Assembly (NCBI GenBank): GCA_027924585.1
Contig: BSBM01000361.1
Location: 66,810,001-66,874,000 of the forward strand
DNA: 64,000 bases
From: Larix kaempferi
Lineage: Eukaryota; Streptophyta; Pinopsida; Pinales; Pinaceae
Direction: 5' to 3'
Position 1 is the stretch's first letter, and the number at the start of each line of letters is the position of its first letter. Of the stretch, positions 44,476 through 55,257 are shown piece by piece. Below the pieces are notes generated by a model that worked only from the letters and a program-made list of their open reading frames with translations, made no database searches and was not told the DNA's origin. The position numbers were made by a program, and so were the translations under genes.

Positions 44476-46240
44476 ATGGTTGACAAAGATCCACATGAGG
44501 CATAGGTTGGTAAAAAAGCCTCTTTTAAACATCTCATAATTTTTGGTTGTGATGCTTATGTGCACGTTCCAAAGGAAAATAGGAGTAAGCTGGATAATAA
44601 AGCTTAAATATGTATCTTTATTGGTTATAAGGTGGCATAAAATGTTATCAAATTTGGAACCCAATAACTAAGAATATTGTTTATAGTCAAGATGTTGTAT
44701 TTAGAGAGGTTAAAGTTCCTCCCAAATAGGAAGTCCAACCAAAGGAAGAAGAACCCGATACGATAAAATTTGAGTTGGAGGGTGAAGAATCCGACTAAAC
44801 AGAAGAAGATGAACTGGAAGTGGAAGAACCTCAAGTTCAATCCTTGAGGAGACCAATTCATGAAAGAAGGAAACCAAACAGGTACATCCCACCTAATTTA
44901 TGCTCCAATTTTGCTTTATCTATCGCTAGCAATGATCCTAAAATTGTTAGGGAGGTATGGATTCAAATGATAGTAATATTTATAAGAAGGAAATGACTGA
45001 AAAAATGGATCCTTGGATAAAAATCAGACTTCGGATCTAGTTGAGTTGTTGGCTGGAAGAAAACCTCTTGGTAGCAAATGGGTGTTTAAGAAGAAGTTCA
45101 TTGCAAAAGGTTGTACTCACATACTAGCTAAGGGATACTTTTAGGTGGAGGGAATTGATTTTGGTGATATTTTTTCTCCTTTTCCTAAATAAACTTCCAT
45201 AAGATTTCTTTTGTCTATTGCTACTTATTTTGATCTTGAAGTAGATTAGACGGATGTGAAGACAACATTTGTGCATGGTGATCTTCTACATGAAGCAATT
45301 AGAAGGTTTTGCAATGAAGGGAAAGAAGGAGTTAGTTTGCAAGATGAAGAAGTCCATGTATGGATTAAAAGAATCACCAAGAATGTGGTATCAAAGGTTT
45401 GATAATTATATATTGGGACTTGGTTTCTCAAGAATAAAAGTTGATTATTATGTGTATTCCAAACAAGTTGGCGATCATTTTTTTTATATGGTCTTATATG
45501 TTGATGATATGTTGTTGATTGGAAACAACAAGGAAGTAATCAAGGATGTCAAAGCTCAATTGTATTCTAAGTTTGATATGAAATATCTTTGTGCGACAAA
45601 TTTTATTTTGGGCATGAAAATTAAAAGAGATTGGGCCAATAGAATACTTTAGTTGAGTCAGAGGAAATATGCAATATTGTAAATATTTAATATGTATGAA
45701 TGTAAATTGGTAAAGGTCTGTATTCCTATAGGAGCAATGTTACTTTTAGATCAATGTCCCAAGACTCAAGAATAGGTATAAGACATGTCATGTGTTCCCT
45801 ATGCTAACTTGCTATTGGAATATTGATGTATGCTATGGTTTGTACTAGACCACACATTGCCCATGCAGTGAGAGTTTTGAGTAGGTATATGTCAAAGGCA
45901 TGAAAGGAACATTGGACACTAGTAAAGAGGGTCTTTAGATATTTGCAGAGCACTTCAGAATATGAAATATACTACCGAGGAAGACCCAAACCTCACATGG
46001 AGATAGATATACAAGGATTTGTTTATGTAGACTAGGCTAGAGCTCTTAACCACATAAGATTTACAAGTGTTTTTTTTTAAAACTTGGTGTAGTAATTAGT
46101 TAGATGAGTAAAAGGTAGGACGTAGTTGCATTGTCAACTACATAATTTGAATACATGGAAACCACTCATGGAAGTAAGGAATCCACATGGTTGGAAATAT
46201 TGTGTCCAGGCATTGCTTTTGTCCAAAAAGATTTGATAAT
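44476..46240 (+). pseudogene. copia A reverse transcriptase and RNase H start
   Basis: It resumes the copia A reading with HLIIFGCDAYVHVPKENRSK. After stops comes a GSKWVFKKK-like block near 45075, then the open part (45269-45652) with KKSMYGLKESPRMWYQRFDN and FYMVLYVDDMLLIG (YVDD intact). Next is a decayed WMSKR..VVALSTT.FEYM RNase H segment up to QKDLII at 46240. Copia B then begins, and the frame continues after its duplication at 53593 as GCESSSVVFLAKNHAYHSKK. Confidence 0.85.
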
Positions 46241-46886
46241 TGTTGATGTATATGTAACTTCGGAATGTATTTCACATATATGTATATTGAATTCCTATAG
46301 AGATGGTATTATTCCTCTATAAGGAAGTGTCGTCATTTATATTGTAAGTGTCGTAACTTATACTTGATGGGTTATTAGACCACCTTATTTGGGGTCGGCC
46401 CTGTATAAGTCATGTGGGTCAAAGGGTTATTAGACCACCCTATTGGGGGTCGGCCATGTGGGTCAAAGGGTTATTAGACCACCCTATTGGGGGTCGGCCC
46501 ACTCAGCATTATGCTATGTGGTAAAGTTCGAGCCTACATGAGTTAGGTAAAAAGGCAAGTCAAGTCAAGTATAAATAGAGTGCGGGAGGCACTCTATTTA
46601 CTCACTCACTTCTCATACATGCACTCAAGGAGGAGTGGCGCACTTATGGAGGAGGAGGATCTGCTTCTAGGTTGTATCTCTTGTGGTTGGTTGTATCATT
46701 GCTCTATCTATCTCTGAGGAAGTTATTGGGGTTTTTCACCTTTATGGTTTTCCCCAAGTAAATCTTTGTGTCTCTTGTGTGCTTGCATTATTGTATCCAT
46801 GATTGATATGCTGTAGATATGCTGTACATGTTGTTCTCTCAGTTAAGATCCTAGATCATATTGAAGTAAATTCAGAAAATCTAACA
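46241..46886 (+). repeat. 5' LTR of copia B
   Basis: 646 bp, TGTTGATG...TCTAACA. It holds two copies of a 44-bp unit with GGGTCAAAGGGTTATTAGAC. TATAAATAG at 46570-46578 is a good TATA box. The transcript would start about 25-30 bases later, at TCTATTTACTCACTCAC. Confidence 0.93.
46570..46578 (+). promoter_or_regulatory. TATA box in copia B 5' LTR
   Basis: TATAAATAG, about 315 bases before the LTR end. The same box recurs at 53271-53279 in the 3' LTR. Confidence 0.65.
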
Positions 46887-46898
46887 TGGTATCAGAAC
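46887..46898 (+). other. primer-binding site of copia B
   Basis: TGGTATCAGAAC directly follows the LTR. It matches the iMet-type plant site at all but one base. Confidence 0.85.
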
Positions 46899-49880
46899 TA
46901 GCCTGAAAGAAGGCATGATATGGCATGTATGACACTTGTTGCACTTACGATGCTAGGGCTTGATATAGCAAAAACCAGTCATCGTAGCACTTTCGCTATA
47001 AATCCGTTTTGGAGAAGTTTTCAGATCTGAAAATTGTTATAGGACGAAGCTAAAATCTCCAGGTACCTTGTGTCCAAAGGACAACCTCTAATTCGTTGTA
47101 CTTTGTGATTTATGATCTGTACAATATAGGGTTTCTGCCTCTTCCAGATCTGAGTCAAAATCAGGTGACCTTGGGAAAAAGGTCATAACTTGGGCTAGGA
47201 AGCTCCAAATGAAATTTAGTAAAAAGTGAAAGGTAGTACACAGTCTTTACTATCTCAGAAAACTTTTTCAGAGGCCGAAGTTGAACCAGTGACACGTGGC
47301 ATGCCGTACAAGTTCGCTCTCCTGTATTATCCCATAAACAGGTCACGTTGCGACATTTGGAATAACTCTCTCTCAGAGAGTCCAATTGAGGTCAGACCTA
47401 TCAGGATGGAGAGGTAACAGGCCGAGATATCTCAGAAAATTTTTTCAGAGGCCGAAGTTAAAACAGTGACACGTGGCACGCCGTACAATTTCGCTCTCCT
47501 GTTTTATCCCAAAACAGGTCACGTTGCGACATTTGGCATAACTCTCTCTCAGAGAATCCAATTGAGGTCAGACCTGTCAGGATGGAAAGATAACAGGTCA
47601 GGCTATCTCAGGAAACTTTTTCAGACCCTTTGGATCAAAAATTTCAGAGTTACACCAGAAACAATCAGGTCATATTTCTGTCAAAACATAATTATTTTTG
47701 GTACCTTCATTCATGGCTTCCGGAATTTAGGGCTTTGGAGAAAGTTGGAATTTTTGTAATCGGAGACCACGGCTGGATGCTACTCATCAAAATAGAAATT
47801 TAGAGACCAAGATCAGAATTTTTGGTTGGGCAGAAGGTCGGGCTTGACCAAACCCTAGTTTGGGACTTTGATCAGAAAAGTGGAAAATTAGGGCTTCTGT
47901 AAAAATGGGAATTTTTGAAATCTGTGACCATGGCTGGAAGCTCCTCAGAAAAATAGAAGCTTAGAACTTTGGATCAAACATTTTGATGGGGAAAAAGAGT
48001 GGGCTTCATCAAACCCCAGTTCAGGGTCACGTCCAGTGAATCTGGAAGTTTCAAAGGCAAAATTGAGGAGTGAAACTTTGCAGTTTTCAAATTCTGAATA
48101 TACCAGTTTGATCAGCTCATCAAGGCGCATATTTCTATCCTTTCGGAAGTTTGAAATTCAAAGTTTGAATTTTTGGGGTTTCTCTGACAAACCCATATCA
48201 GCTCCAGGTCCAGTTCTTGCAAATCAAGTGGATTGGGTTAATCCTAGAAGAAGATGGATTAATCATCTACATGAGTGAAGAAGTTCTTGTTTCAGAGGGA
48301 GATGAGGCTAAGGCCTTACATAAGAAGATTACAAGCGATCTCGACAGGTATGACTCATCGAGGTATGTTTCGATATTTGTTCATGATTAAGTTTATGGTA
48401 TGTTTGTCTTCATGTTATTATGGTTAAGTACAATTTTGTTTTTAGATTTGTCGTATCACCTTAACAAAATTATGAATGCATGATAGAAGATATTCATTGG
48501 TTAAGGTGTTGACACTTATGATTGTACTAATGCATTATGGTGTTATATGAGGTTTATGTTGTCTACTAACATGAAAGGTACACCAAGAAAGACAAATCAG
48601 GTTCTGGTCCAAGAATATATGGTCATGATAACATGAGGACAAAGATTCATCCATTGTCATGGATCTCATAGAAGATCCATTTACGAGGTATGTATAACTT
48701 GGTTTTGTAATGGTTAACATATGAGACATGCAGGTTACTAGCACAAGTCACTGAAGAGAACCAAAAGACATTATGCGGGTATATTAGACATAAAATAGCT
48801 AGCATGCTAATCCAGGTATGTTTTTCCTATATCAAGATAGAATCCTACCTTGTGTTAGGATCTTATACTGTTGTTGATAATGATTATTCATGAAGTCATA
48901 GGTTTGAATAATCATGATTGTATGCATATTATGTTTCTTACCATAATTGATGATATGACTAACCAGAAGAATCATGATGGTATAGGTTTGAATAATCACA
49001 GGTTTTATGCATATTATATCTCTTATCTTGATTGATGATTCAACTAAAGAGTCATAGGTTTAGACATGTTATGATTTGACTAACCTTAAGAATTCTACAT
49101 AAACCTTGAATGCTAATGCTTATTATTTTTTTGTTTGAAATGATCATGACTATACATGCTTGAGATTATTGTGTTTTAATAGTATACTAATGAATGTATG
49201 ATTTTATATGAGATCACAAGGATAACACATTCATGATACTAATAAGCATGCATAGGGACCAAGGATGAATATGAGATTCAAGAACAGGTAATCCAGGAAG
49301 CAAAGATCAAGAGGGAGTACACTCCAGTGGTTTATGCAAGGATGCAGATATTCAGAGGGAGTTGACCATCTCTCTACATCCCACAACAGAAAGGTGTAGA
49401 AGAAGCTACTTCAGATTAGGACTCCAGCAGCTCCTGCAAGGAAGCGAAGACTCAGAGGGAGTCCACCCAACAAACAAACAAAGATAAGTATTTGAATTGT
49501 AATTTCTTAAATAATACTGTTCAATAATGTATATACTGGTGTTCCTAGAATTAGGTTGTGTATTATGCATATTATAATAATTGCATTGATGAACAATATA
49601 CTCCTAATATGCATGGGTAAGTGGCCTATGGAACTGTACAACATTCCATTGCTACTTATCTAGAATGAAACCTCTTTGCTGACATGTTGGGAGTTGTGCA
49701 CACTCTTAACAATGTTCTGGTAGAGATTGGAAGGCATCTAGAAAGTTACGGAATATGGATAAATGTTGTATTGAAGCATTGGCTAAGATAATTGCATGAC
49801 TGTATGGCATATTTCTTTATGTGTAAGAATTTGTTCTGAAAACTATGAGATGTTTTCTAATCATGCAATTTAACTTGTTG
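46899..49880 (+). other. non-coding interior of copia B with intron-like junctions
   Basis: Gag, protease and integrase are absent. Instead there is a 173-bp tandem duplication (47254-47620) and several GAG|GTATG and CAG|G junctions (48345, 48690, 48818; acceptors near 48733 and 49257). I recognise no protein. Confidence 0.45.
47254..47620. repeat. 173-bp tandem duplication in copia B
   Basis: TTTTTCAGAGGCCGAAGTT, CAGTGACACGTGGCA and GGTCACGTTGCGACATTTGG all occur twice at the same spacing, with a third partial start near 47601. Confidence 0.85.
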
Positions 49881-49884
49881 TGTA

Positions 49885-50188
49885 GGAAAGATCGTATGCC
49901 ATCTCCTACAAAAGAAGAACTACAACATTTGTTCCAGCAACAAAGATATCTATTGAAGATATTGAAGATATTGAAGTTCCCAGGATCTGGGATGAAGAAA
50001 TGAAATGCCATGATCCGTCGATCATGAAGAAAGATGTTTGGGATGTAATCCCAAGACATGAAGGGAAGTTTGCTATGACTTCCAAATGGAACTATCAGAT
50101 CAAGCATGTTGCAGATGGCAGCATTGAGAAATATAAAAGTGATGAAATAGAAGATGCACCAGATGGATCTCAAGACAACATGGTGTAG
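49885..50188 (+). pseudogene. copia B reverse transcriptase, N-terminal fragment
   Basis: After a TTGTGTAG|GAAAG junction the translation includes SIMKKDVWDVIPRHEGKF and SKWNYQIKHVADGSIEKYK, the fingers of copia reverse transcriptase. It ends at a stop after DGSQDNMV. The following MDVKTAFLNG and YGLKQAPR motifs are missing, so a deletion removed the middle. Confidence 0.75.
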
Positions 50189-50196
50189 TCATATAT

Positions 50197-51263
50197 GTGT
50201 GCAGAACTTGGTATGGTAGGATAGACAGCTTTCTATCCAGTTTGGGCGTTACCAAGAGTAAAGCAGATTCCAACCTTTTCTACAAGGTTGAAGAAGGCAA
50301 TCCAGTGATACTACTTTTGTATGCAGATAACCTGTTTGTTACAGGTAAAGATAGTTTGATTTCCGACATGCAGCGGAAGCTTTCTTCCAAGTTCGAGATG
50401 AAGAACTTGGGGATGATGCACTATTTGTTTTTGGCATGGAGGTGTGGCAGAGTGCATATGGAATCTTCCTTGGACAAGGGAAGTATGTAGTAGAGATCTT
50501 GAAGAGGTTCGGGATGATGGACTGCAAGGATATGGCCACACCTATGGCATCGAATCTGAAGCTTCTATGTGATGCTTCATCTGAGCCGGTTGATGTCTCT
50601 TTGTATCGTCAGATGATTGGGTCCTTGATGTACTTGACGAACACGAGACCATACATTTGCTTTGCTGTGAACACATTGAGCCAGTTCCTGACGGATCCGA
50701 GGAGTGTTCACCTGGTTGCTGTAAAGCATGTTCTGAGGTACCTAAAGGGTACAGTGGATTATGGGCTCAGGTATGAGGAGAATCAAAAGTTTAACCTGCA
50801 GGGTTATGTTGATTCAGATTGGGCTGACAGTGCTGCAGACAGGAAGAGCACATCCGGGTGTTGCTTCAGTATGGGATCAGGTGTGATCTCTTTGTTTAGC
50901 AGGAAGCAGTCCTGCGTGGCACTGAGTACAGCTGAGGTAGAGTATATTGCAGCCTGTTCAGCTAGTTGTGAGGCAGTATGGCTATAGAAGCTATTGTCTG
51001 AGTTATTTGATCTCCCGTTGAAGGCTACTGGTATCTTCTGTGATAACCAGAGTTGTGTGAAGCTGTTCGAGAACCCAGTTTTTCATGACAGGTCGAAACA
51101 CATAGAGATCAAATATCACTATATCAGGGATATGGTGCATAGAGGAGCTGTGAAGCTTCTGTATGTTGCGACGGACGAGCAGATTGCAGATGTGCTGACG
51201 AAACCGCTAGCCAGAGTGAAGTTCGAGTACTTCAGAGAGAGGCTTGGCATTCTTCAGAAGTGA
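50197..51263 (+). pseudogene. copia B reverse transcriptase C-terminus and RNase H
   Basis: It starts at RTWYGRIDSFLSSLGVTKSK. The catalytic box is ILLLYADNLFVTG, so YVDD has become YADN. After a frame change near 50436 it continues RFGMMDCKDMATPMASNLKL, GSLMYLTNTRP, YVDSDWADSAADRKSTSG (RNase H), STAEVEYIAACSASCEAVWL, a stop, then FCDNQSCVKL and KHIEIKYHYIRDMV, ending at GILQK. RNase H is complete apart from one TAG near 50985. Very similar text lies on the minus strand at 62750-63980. Confidence 0.88.
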
Positions 51264-51375
51264 TGGACACATTTGCTGAAGCCATTCCAAGCATGTTGGA
51301 AGGAGGATCCTTCACATGGCTATGGATGTAAGCGCTGGATAATGGGCATCAGGATGATGTTCTGGTTTCTGCTTG

Positions 51376-51625
51376 GATATGATCAGTTGGATCATTTATG
51401 TATGTACGCATCATGTTGGATGTTGGATATGATCAGTTGGATCATTTATGTATGTACGCATCATGTTGGATGCTGGATATGATCAGTTGGATCATTTATG
51501 TATGTACGCATCATGTTGGATGCTGGATATGATCAGTTGGATCATTTATGTATGTATGCATCATGTTGGATGCTGGATATGATCAGTTGGATCATGTGTA
51601 TGTATTTTGTATATGCATCATGTTG
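51376..51625. repeat. 50-bp tandem array in copia B 3' region
   Basis: Five units of about 50 bp with GATCAGTTGGATCATTTATG and CGCATCATGTTGGATGC. The middle units are nearly identical. Related GATCAGGTGGATCATGTATG words continue to 51800. Confidence 0.9.
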
Positions 51626-51814
51626 GATGCTTGGACCATGTATCTGTATATGTATCAGGTGGATACATTGTATGATCAGGTGGATCATGTATGGTGATAT
51701 GTATCATGTATTTGTATTTGTATCAGGTGGATACATTGATGATCAGATGGATCATGTATGATATGTATCAGGTAGATACTTGGTATGCATCAGATGGATG
51801 CATTGATGATCAGG

Positions 51815-52050
51815 ATGATCATAGATGACGAGCTTCAGGATGTTGCTCCAGATGACATGCAGCAGGATGTTGCAGTGATGATCAGGATGATCATTGATTA
51901 TGAGCTTCAGGATGTTGCTCCAGATGACATGCAGCAGGATGTTGCAGTGATGATGATCAGGATGATCATGGATGATGAGCTTCAGGATGTTGCTCCAGAT
52001 GACATGCAGCAGGACGTTGCAGTGATGATGATCAGGACGATCATGAGTAC
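51815..52050. repeat. 75-bp tandem array in copia B 3' region
   Basis: Three units with GAGCTTCAGGATGTTGCTCC and AGATGACATGCAGCAGGA. Their spurious open frame reads like a protein repeat but exists only because the unit length is a multiple of three. Confidence 0.9.
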
Positions 52051-52114
52051 ATCAGGATGATGTATGGTGAGTATCAGGTTGATACTCTGTGGCCATGGAT
52101 CAGGTTGTGCAGAT

Positions 52115-52730
52115 AAGCATGTAATTTGTGCCCTGGGAGATTTGCAGATGGTCTTTCGAGGTTTTGCCTATGGCATGTAATTTGTGCCCTGGGACATCTG
52201 GCAAATGCTCTTTCGAGGTTTTGCTTGGGAGGACATATAATTTGTGCCCTGGGAGATCTGCAGATAGTCTTTCGAGGTTTTTCCTATGGCATGTAATTTG
52301 TGCCCTGGGATATCTGGCAGATGCTCTTTCGAGGTTTTGTCCTATGGCATGTAATTTGTGCCCTGGGAGATCCGATAGGTTGAGCTGTGTGCTCGTAATC
52401 AGTCCTGGGATGCTCTTGCGAGGTTTTTCCATGACCACATGTAATTTGTGCCCTGGGAGATCCGATAGGTTGAGCTGTGTGCTCGTAATCAGTCCTGAGA
52501 TGCTCTTGCGAGGTTTTGTGGTGACCACATGTAATTTGTGCCCTGGGAGATCCGATAGGTTGAGCCGTGTGCTCGTAATCAGTCCTGGGATTCTCTTTCG
52601 AGGTTTTGTGGTGAGGTCACATATAATTTGTGCCCTGGGAGATTTGCAGATGGTCTTTCGAGGTTTTGCCTATGGCATGTAATCTGTGCCCTGGGACATC
52701 TGGCAAATGCTCTTTCGAGGTTTTGTGACG
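52115..52730. repeat. nine-copy array with GTGCCCTGGGAGAT core, copia B 3' region
   Basis: Nine copies of AATTTGTGCCCTGGGA followed by variants of GATCTGCAGATGGTCTTTCG and AGGTTTTG, in two unit lengths (about 60 and about 90 bp). The larger unit includes AGGTTGAGCTGTGTGCTCG. The 62-kb copy on the other strand carries the same core (ATCTCCCAGGG). Confidence 0.92.
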
Positions 52731-52976
52731 CACGTAAAAGTCCTGAGGATTCCACAGTATGGCCAGTGATGATGAAGACCTGCAGGTGGTGGGCCTACAT
52801 CCAGTATGAAAAAGGACTGGCTCTGTAGAACTTCCTATGACGAGTAGATTCAGATATTGATTGAGATAGCAGCAGCAGTAACGATGATGATGACTCGATG
52901 ACGATTATCTAGTGACGATGATCCAGAGAAGATGACTTGTGCTAGAAGAACTGTGCTGAGAAATACCTTCCTAGTT

Positions 52977-52985
52977 AAGAGGGAG
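52977..52985 (+). other. polypurine tract of copia B
   Basis: AAGAGGGAG immediately before the 3' LTR TGTTG. Confidence 0.75.
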
Positions 52986-53587
52986 TGTTGATGTATATGT
53001 AACTTCGGAATGTATTTCACATATATGTATATTGAATTCCTATAGAGATGGTATTATTCCTCTATAAGGAAGTGTCGTCATTTATATTGTAAGTGTCGTA
53101 ACTTATACTTGATGGGTTATTAGACCACCTTATTTGGGGTCGGCCCTGTATAAGTCATGTGGGTCAAAGGGTTATTAGACCACCCTATTGGGGGTCGGCC
53201 CACTCAGCATTATGCTATGTGGTAAAGTTCGAGCCTACATGAGTTAGGTAAAAAGGCAAGTCAAGTCAAGTATAAATAGAGTGCGGGAGGCACTCTATTT
53301 ACTCACTCACTTCTCATACATGCACTCAAGGAGGAGTGGCGCACTTATGGAGGAGGAGGATCTGCTGCTAGGTTGTATCTCTTGTGGTTGGTTGTATCAT
53401 TGCTCTATCTATCTCTGAGGAAGTTATTGGGGTTTTTCACCTTTATGGTTTTCCCCAAGTAAATCTTTGTGTCTCTTGTGTGCTTGCATTATTGTCTCCA
53501 TGATTGATATGCTGTAGATATGATGTACATGTTGTTCTCTCAGTTAAGATCCTAGATCATATTGAAGTAAATTCAGAAAATCTAACA
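52986..53587 (+). repeat. 3' LTR of copia B
   Basis: 602 bp. It is identical to the 5' LTR except for three substitutions and one fewer 44-bp unit. Confidence 0.93.
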
Positions 53588-53880
53588 ATAATAGGTTGTG
53601 AGAGCTCAAGTGTAGTTTTTCTAGCAAAGAATCATGCCTATCATTCCAAGAAAAAACATATTGATGTATACTACAATTTTGTTAGAGACATGGTTGAATA
53701 GAACAAATTATTGTGGATAAGGTTGATACCTTGAAGAATGTTGTAGATTCATTGACAAAGTGTGTTATTACTTGAAATTTATCTTGGTGTAGAGAAGCGA
53801 TGGGCACTGTTCCCCTTGGAAACTAATTTCATGGATGCTTCCCTTTTCCCCCTTGTTTCAAAGAACACAACAAGTGGGAG
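53588..53880 (+). pseudogene. copia A RNase H end and 3' untranslated piece
   Basis: It reads GCESSSVVFLAKNHAYHSKK and KHIDVYYNFVRDMVE, then stops. A purine-rich AAGTGGGAG at 53872-53880 is the polypurine tract. The first Asp of the CDS/CESS motif is Glu. Confidence 0.8.
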
Positions 53881-54128
53881 AGTTAGACATGTATTTACTC
53901 TTTGTAGGTTCCTAGAGAAAAGGGAGTCCTAGGGAAATGTTCCCAAAATAAATTTTTTTGGTCCGTATTTGGTTCATTTTCAACTTTTTTATCCATTGGT
54001 TTTTCAACCTTGCAAACTAATTCAAGTTAATGATTAGGGTTGTAATATAATCTAGGTTAATGGATTGGGGTTTTGGATTCTATACTATTGTATTGTAAAC
54101 ACAAAATATAATACAATGAGATAGATAG
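53881..54128 (+). repeat. 3' LTR of copia A, truncated
   Basis: It matches the first two-thirds of 23222-23594 (TAGGTTCC, TTTTGGTCC, AATATAATACAATGAGATAG). It stops where copia D begins, and the rest is not found on the far side of copia D. Confidence 0.7.
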
Positions 54129-55193
54129 TGTTAGGAACCTGTGTCAACCCTTCTCTTTACTTTGTTAGTATATTGTCGTTTGACGCATATGCCTTATACT
54201 GGACTGGCCACCTCTAGAGTGAATTACCATCGTTGATATATTAAGTCTCATATAGGGACTGGCCACCTCTAGAGTGAATTAATTTAGTATATAACCACTT
54301 GGAACGATAGTAGAAGAATATGATCACATCATTGGGAAAATATTCTTAGTATATTTGATATGATAATTAATTAAGTTGGCACATGTGGACCATGCATATA
54401 AGACAAGAGATAAAGATAAGATGTGATAATATATGAGAGAATTCGAATTGCACATAAAGAATTAATTAAGAGAGAATTCGAATTGTTAAACTTCAATGAT
54501 ATTAACAAAGAATACTTGAGTCAATCAAAGGAGAACTCGATTTTTTCACTACAATGATGTTAACAAGAAATATTTCGGTTAAGAGAGTTAACTAAGTGAT
54601 AACAAAGAATATTTAGTTAACTAAGTGTTATTGCATTCAATGACACTTATGTTAAACTAAAAGACAACACTTATGTTAAGCTAAAAGATGACACTTGTGT
54701 TAAACTAAAAGATGACACTTGAGTTGCGACACTTGCATGATGACACTTAAGTTAGCCACCTTAGTAAGTGGGAAAGCTTCTGGTTATGGGGTGAGTTCAT
54801 CCTGAAGTCAATAAAGTGGGTTAATTCCATTGCATGAGAAGTAGGGTGAATTTCTCCATGCAATATTGATGTATCCAAGGTTGGAGCGAATTCCTATGAA
54901 GTAAATTTGTGCATGTGACCAATATTAGCGAATTGGTTGATTGGAGAATTATCATCTGAGTCTCTCTTCTTTATCTATCTCTCTTGCTCTATAAATTACA
55001 CCAAGGGTGCTTGATGTAAAAGTATCTGCTATCTATCAATATACGAAGGAAGGTTTTGCTGGGGTTTTCTCCCTCAAGTCATAAATGGTTTCCTAAGGGT
55101 AAATTCAAGTGTCAAATGTGATTTCTTATGTGTATGATTGTTATTTGATTTCAAGTACTATTTTTTTTCCAAATTAAAGATAAAAAATTAACA
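54129..55193 (+). repeat. 5' LTR of copia D, shortened at its start
   Basis: It contains GGCCACCTCTAGAGTGAATTA twice (near 54210 and 54265), where the 3' LTR has it once, and GACACTTGTGTTAAACTAAA-type tandem words (54640-54730). Confidence 0.75.
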
Positions 55194-55205
55194 TGGTATC
55201 ACATC
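55194..55205 (+). other. primer-binding site of copia D
   Basis: TGGTATCACATC keeps the first eight bases of the iMet-type site. Confidence 0.7.
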
Positions 55206-55257
55206 TTAGGGCGTGAAAGATCTAAATTCAAAAATCAAGCTTGATCCTACGTAGATC

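Larger units (their letters stand above)
46241..53587 (+). mobile_element. copia B: young but internally rearranged Ty1/Copia element
   Basis: Perfect 5-bp duplication ATAAT at 46236-46240 and 53588-53592. LTRs at 46241-46886 and 52986-53587 differ by three substitutions I could find, plus one 44-bp repeat unit. Primer site TGGTATCAGAAC at 46887-46898. Polypurine tract AAGAGGGAG before 52986. The interior lacks gag, protease and integrase. It instead has 3 kb of non-coding or intron-like DNA, then a partly deleted reverse transcriptase, RNase H, and 1.7 kb of tandem repeats. It probably moved with proteins supplied by other copies. Confidence 0.93.
23222..54128 (+). mobile_element. copia A: old Ty1/Copia element split by two large insertions
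   Basis: LTR-like ends at 23222-23594 and 53881-54128 share ACTCTTTGTAGGTTCC and TATAATACAATGAGATAGA. Between them, on the plus strand, gag and integrase fragments (23750-25590), then reverse transcriptase and RNase H fragments (44476-46240), then the RNase H end (53588-53800) appear in copia order. The interruptions are the two-gene unit (about 25.6-44.47 kb) and copia B (46241-53587, which has a perfect duplication). Real copia A sequence is therefore only about 4.5 kb. The coding parts are full of stops. The 3' LTR stops abruptly where copia D begins. Confidence 0.8.

Noticed and set aside
44476-46240. Separate copia element at 44.5-46.2 kb
   Set aside because: The reading continues from 25590 on the left and into 53593 on the right, so it is the middle part of copia A.
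51785-52060. Open frame with repeating MIRMIIDDELQDVAPDDM-like protein text
   Set aside because: It is the translation of a 75-bp tandem array in the 3' untranslated region of copia B. It stays open only because the unit is a multiple of three.
52100-52682. Long open frames on both strands over the GTGCCCTGGGAGAT array
   Set aside because: Repeat-derived frames in both directions, with no conserved protein features.
52115-52730. CRISPR-like look of regularly spaced repeats
   Set aside because: Spacers are themselves repeats, units vary in length, and it lies in the 3' region of a plant retrotransposon.
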